From CAZIKF01 sp964539825 (lineage in GTDB: Bacteria > Muiribacteriota > UBA6191), in contig CAZIKF010000016.1 of assembly GCA_964539825.1 (NCBI GenBank), forward strand, positions 48,930 to 112,929: DNA of 64,000 nt. The letters run 5' to 3'. The stretch's first letter is position 1. Every line of letters begins with the position of its first letter. Of this stretch, positions 61,093-64,000 are shown piece after piece. The notes beneath the pieces were generated by a model. The model was not told the DNA's origin and searched no databases. It worked only from the letters and a program-made list of their open reading frames with translations. The position numbers and the translations under genes were made by a program.

Positions 61093-62658
61093 ATGGGTAC
61101 ATCTCTTCGAATCCTTCACCTGGAAGACGATCCTGTCTATGCGGATCTTGTAGCCCAACGGCTATCACATGAAGGCCTTCATGCGCACTTCATTCGAGTA
61201 GATTCACAGTCAGATTTTCAAGATGCCATCCAAGAATCGGTTCCTGACTTGATTCTGGCAGATTATGATTTGCCTGATTTCGATGGATTCGACGCACTGA
61301 GACACGCTATGCAGAGCTGTCCGAGCATTCCCTTCATTTTTCTTTCAGGTGTACTCGGGGAAGAAAGAGCTGTAGACGGAATGAAAATGGGAGCCAGGGA
61401 CTATATCCCCAAATCAGGTATGGGCCGCCTTATTCCATCAATCAAGCAGGCCCTGAGGGAATCCAGGGAGCATAACAGACTCAAAAAGGTGGAAGAGGAA
61501 AGAGAAAGGTTGTATTTACAGACGAAACTGGATCGAAATCTTCTAAATTCAGTCTTAGAACAGACCCCCTCTGGTGTTCTTGTACTCGATAAAGATGGTA
61601 AGGATATCATTTTGAGTAACCGTGAATTCACCGAGCTTTTTGAATTTTTTCAACTTGGAGGATTGGAAAATCAAGTGGAGGGAGAGCTAGGCTTTAGAGA
61701 GGATGGGAAGGCTTATCATTGGACAGAGTGGCCCATTTTCAGATCGCTTGGCGATGGGGAGATCATTCGCAATGAAAGAGTTTCAGTTCAACTGCGTGAA
61801 GGAGCCCGTAGAAGCCTCAGTGTGAGCTCTTCTCCGATTCATTCCGAAGATGATTCCATTCAAGCGGCGGTTGCCATCTTCACCGATGTTACCGAGTTTG
61901 AGAGAACTCAAGATCAGCTTATCTCACTCAACGAGGGCTTGGAAGCACGAGTAAGGCAGAGAACCGCTGAACTTGAAACCGCTTATCAAGACATGGAATC
62001 CTTTAGTTTTTCAGTATCCCATGATCTCAGAGCACCCCTTCGCCATATTCAAAGCTTTCTTCAGCTTCTGCAAAAACGAATGGGTACGGGTCTCGACGAC
62101 ACTTCGCGGGAATATATTGATATCGTAGAGGATTCAGCTAAAAAGATGTCCAATCTCATCAATGATCTATTGCTCTTCAGTAAATTGGATCAGCGAAATG
62201 TTTCAAAGAAGTTCGTAGATACAAAAGAGCTTGTAAATGAAACAATTGAGGATCTGGACCAGGACTATCAAAAGATACAGTGGACCATAGGCAAACTTCC
62301 CAAGATCTTCGGTGACCCAAGTCTCCTCAAACTAGTATTCTCCAATCTCATGGACAATGCCGCCAAGTTTAGTTCAGGAAGGGCGGAACCAAAAATTGAA
62401 ATTCAAGGCAGCGTTTCTGAGGGGAATGTAGTGATCATGACCATCAAGGATAATGGAGTTGGTTTTGATATGCAGCACTCTACTGGGTTGTTTCAGGTGT
62501 TCAAGAGACTCCATGCTGAATCGGAATTTGAAGGGACAGGAATTGGTCTGGCAACCGTACAGCGGATTCTAGAAAAACATGGTGGAAAGATCTGGACTAA
62601 AGCGATTCTTGGTGAGGGGGCTGAATTTTTCTTTTCCATTCCCACCAAAGAAGATTAA
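61093..62658 (+). CDS. Receiver-PAS-histidine kinase
   Basis: 521 aa, cytoplasmic. Receiver domain with E11-D12-D13 and phosphoacceptor D57 (LADYDLPD), K107; PAS domain (about 150-270); coiled coil; HisKA with H near 310 in SVSHDLRAPLRH; ATPase motifs NLMDNAAKFS, DNGVGFD and GTGIGLATVQRI. The kinase half is of the bacteriophytochrome-like SHDLRAPLR type. Lies 193 bp after pelG and may be separately transcribed. A function in Pel control is suggested only by proximity. Confidence 0.9.
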   Translation: MGTSLRILHLEDDPVYADLVAQRLSHEGLHAHFIRVDSQSDFQDAIQESVPDLILADYDLPDFDGFDALRHAMQSCPSIPFIFLSGVLGEERAVDGMKMGARDYIPKSGMGRLIPSIKQALRESREHNRLKKVEEERERLYLQTKLDRNLLNSVLEQTPSGVLVLDKDGKDIILSNREFTELFEFFQLGGLENQVEGELGFREDGKAYHWTEWPIFRSLGDGEIIRNERVSVQLREGARRSLSVSSSPIHSEDDSIQAAVAIFTDVTEFERTQDQLISLNEGLEARVRQRTAELETAYQDMESFSFSVSHDLRAPLRHIQSFLQLLQKRMGTGLDDTSREYIDIVEDSAKKMSNLINDLLLFSKLDQRNVSKKFVDTKELVNETIEDLDQDYQKIQWTIGKLPKIFGDPSLLKLVFSNLMDNAAKFSSGRAEPKIEIQGSVSEGNVVIMTIKDNGVGFDMQHSTGLFQVFKRLHAESEFEGTGIGLATVQRILEKHGGKIWTKAILGEGAEFFFSIPTKED

Positions 62659-62736
62659 ATCATGAATTTAGTACAGTTTATTTTGACTACCTGGCCGATA
62701 AGGAAGGCGAGTAGAAACTAACTTGGAGAAATCTAT

Positions 62737-63807
62737 ATGCCAGGGAATACACCCGATCTACCGGCAGAACTCACGGCCATGCGTACGGCAAAAGATGCGC
62801 AAAAAAAGGCCGCCTTTCTCCAAGCCTATACTCGCTCTCCACAGATCGATCATGATCTTCTGGTTAAAGCTCTTCGAATCGAAACTGCCGAAACTGATTC
62901 GGCCCAATGGAAAGAGTACTGCAATAAATTCATCCAATGGGCAGGCTATCAGAAGATGGTCAAAAATTTTTCCTTCAATCCCAAGGAAATTCTTGGCTTT
63001 CTATCAGAAAATCGTCCCCTCGATCAGAAATTTGGGATCATTCAACTTGCCCTGCCTCATCTCACCCAGGACCACCAGAAAATCATAGTCTGGTTTGAAA
63101 AAAATCTGCATAGCGAAGACCCTAATATCCGCAATTCTTGTAAGCGCGTACTTGAATATCTCACGAAAAAGGGTGTTTGGAAGCAAAAACAGGGTCTTAC
63201 TCCTGAGGATTCCAACCGATTGAGTTTTCAACAGTTCATGGCCCTTGGGAGGGAAGAAGCGCTCATTTGGCTACAGGAAACAGAAGAAAATCCCCAGGGT
63301 AGACCCACATTTTTGGAATGGGGTCCCTCCGCGCTCCTTCTGAGTACCAATGTTTTTATTGTCTCCAAATTGTTAAAGGTAACTTCAACCTATTTTCTTC
63401 AATACCAGATGGACCCAGCCCGCATTCTGGGTCTAATCAGTGGATATCTTCGACATGAAGATGACCGTGTAAGGGCAAATTCCATCGAGGCAATTGCGGG
63501 CCTGAGCAAGTACAAGCTCCTTATGATTTCCATCATGAAGACCCTCCAGGAAGGACTCGAGGATACCAGCCCAAGGGTTAAGGCCATGTCTGCTATCCTT
63601 CTTCATCCCATGGAGCCAGATGAGACATCCAGACGGGTGGGACTTGTTATCGCGGATGTTAAAGACGAGGATGAACTCGAAGGGGTTGAATGGGCTCTGT
63701 CTGGAAGTAACTTTCTTGAGCTGCACTCAGACCAGATTAAGAGGGTTAAAATCCGCCTTGAGAAAATGAAGGAAAAGGACTGGGTTGCTGGAGGGTGGCA
63801 GGGGTAA
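62737..63807 (+). CDS. HEAT-like repeat protein, C-terminus ended by an inserted element
   Basis: 356 aa. ATG 62737 with TTGGAG 8 nt upstream. Helical repeats throughout, clearest at SEDPNIRNSCKRVLEYLTKK (about 127) and HEDDRVRANSIEAIAGLSKY (about 245) then EDTSPRVKAMSAILL. Similar in style to the HEAT membrane protein at 35.4 kb, but this copy has no membrane part. The last residues, AGGWQG, run into a TAA formed by the first bases of the repeat unit of the adjacent element, so the gene may once have been longer. Function unknown. Confidence 0.72.
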   Translation: MPGNTPDLPAELTAMRTAKDAQKKAAFLQAYTRSPQIDHDLLVKALRIETAETDSAQWKEYCNKFIQWAGYQKMVKNFSFNPKEILGFLSENRPLDQKFGIIQLALPHLTQDHQKIIVWFEKNLHSEDPNIRNSCKRVLEYLTKKGVWKQKQGLTPEDSNRLSFQQFMALGREEALIWLQETEENPQGRPTFLEWGPSALLLSTNVFIVSKLLKVTSTYFLQYQMDPARILGLISGYLRHEDDRVRANSIEAIAGLSKYKLLMISIMKTLQEGLEDTSPRVKAMSAILLHPMEPDETSRRVGLVIADVKDEDELEGVEWALSGSNFLELHSDQIKRVKIRLEKMKEKDWVAGGWQG

Positions 63808-63993
63808 TGCGAGGTAATGCGAGGGGCCGAATTGGGGGATTCTCGCTACTCACAGGTTCCCATAATCAGCATCTAGCTCCCGATGCTTCGTCTAAGGTAG
63901 AGTGACTACCTTCTCCTCTCCATCAGAACCTATATCCCGATTCTGAAAACCTGCTCCTGACGCGATAATCCCCCAATTCGACCCCCCGCATTA
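63805..63993. mobile_element. MITE-like inverted-repeat element with internal hairpins
   Basis: Terminal inverted repeats of 32 bp, 63815-63846 and 63962-63993, differ at three positions. The outer bases are TAATGCG; GGGG and the GAATTGGGGGATT segment follow. A 10-bp tandem duplication TAATGCGAGG (63805-63814 and 63815-63824) marks the left edge. Pairing continues inward with CAGGTT/AACCTG and AATC/GATT. Two internal hairpins, AGCATC/GATGCT (63868-63873, 63882-63887) and AGGTAG/CTACCT (63895-63900, 63906-63911), give a cruciform-like shape. No ORF inside, so non-autonomous. Confidence 0.65.
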
Positions 63994-64000
63994 CTACTAG

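Noticed and set aside
1..64000. tRNA, rRNA or CRISPR arrays
   Set aside because: No cloverleaf with a TTCRANY arm in an intergenic region, no rRNA-like sequence and no regularly spaced direct repeats were seen. A tRNA gene, sometimes found before rimP, is absent here.

Overview
This 64-kb window comes from a Gram-negative bacterium. It encodes two TonB-dependent outer-membrane receptors, a PelB-type outer-membrane exporter, a full Na+-NQR respiratory complex, lipoproteins and a class A penicillin-binding protein. GC content is middling, genes are tightly packed with many 4-bp ATGA stop/start overlaps, and TTG or GTG starts occur. The gene mix (NQR, leucine dehydrogenase, DA1-like and lipase-maturation-factor-like proteins, HEAT-repeat membrane proteins, YfiR/TonB receptor/histidine kinase clusters) suggests a deltaproteobacterial-grade or neighbouring lineage such as SAR324 or Bdellovibrionota. 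That placement is inference; no rRNA gene is present to fix it.

Layout. 0-5.4 kb is accessory: a 5'-truncated HipA-type kinase, a decayed stretch, a bacterial DA1-like zinc metallopeptidase, an intergenic region with repeat remnants and a candidate structured RNA, a lipase-maturation-factor-like membrane protein and a single-domain response regulator. 5.6-13.8 kb holds a cysteine synthase and the Na+-translocating NADH:quinone oxidoreductase module nqrABCDEF-apbE (minus strand), with the maturation factor nqrM convergent at its end. 14.0-17.6 kb has two envelope proteins of unknown role, a 48-codon gene and leucine dehydrogenase. 17.9-27.65 kb is one long minus-strand run, rimP-nusA-infB-rbfA-truB-ribF-orf57-ispA-ispD-PBP1A. 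It joins translation/transcription factors to isoprenoid precursor and peptidoglycan synthesis, and its leader contains an intrinsic terminator preceded by mutually exclusive hairpins.

27.9-39.4 kb carries trkH, a lytic transglycosylase, citrate synthase, aminopeptidase N, a lipoprotein/HEAT-membrane protein pair and a dGTPase. 39.4-62.7 kb is a signalling and biofilm region: REC-histidine kinase plus GAF protein; TonB receptor-YfiR-histidine kinase; a divergent second TonB receptor; then a Pel-type cationic exopolysaccharide cluster (orf178, pelA, pelB, pelD, pelE, pelF, pelG) with no recognisable pelC and a STAS-domain gene inserted in the opposite orientation between pelD and pelE; then a REC-PAS histidine kinase. 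The window ends in a HEAT-like protein whose stop codon is the first bases of a 179-bp inverted-repeat element.

The most unusual signal is a family of four dispersed, structured, roughly 110-nt elements (4656-4770 +, 5500-5602 -, 16260-16372 -, 41820-41930 +). They share a conserved AGGTTC core and compensatory changes in hairpin stems. They do not sit consistently upstream of one gene type, so they look like a repeated small-RNA family or a mobile structured repeat, not a riboswitch.
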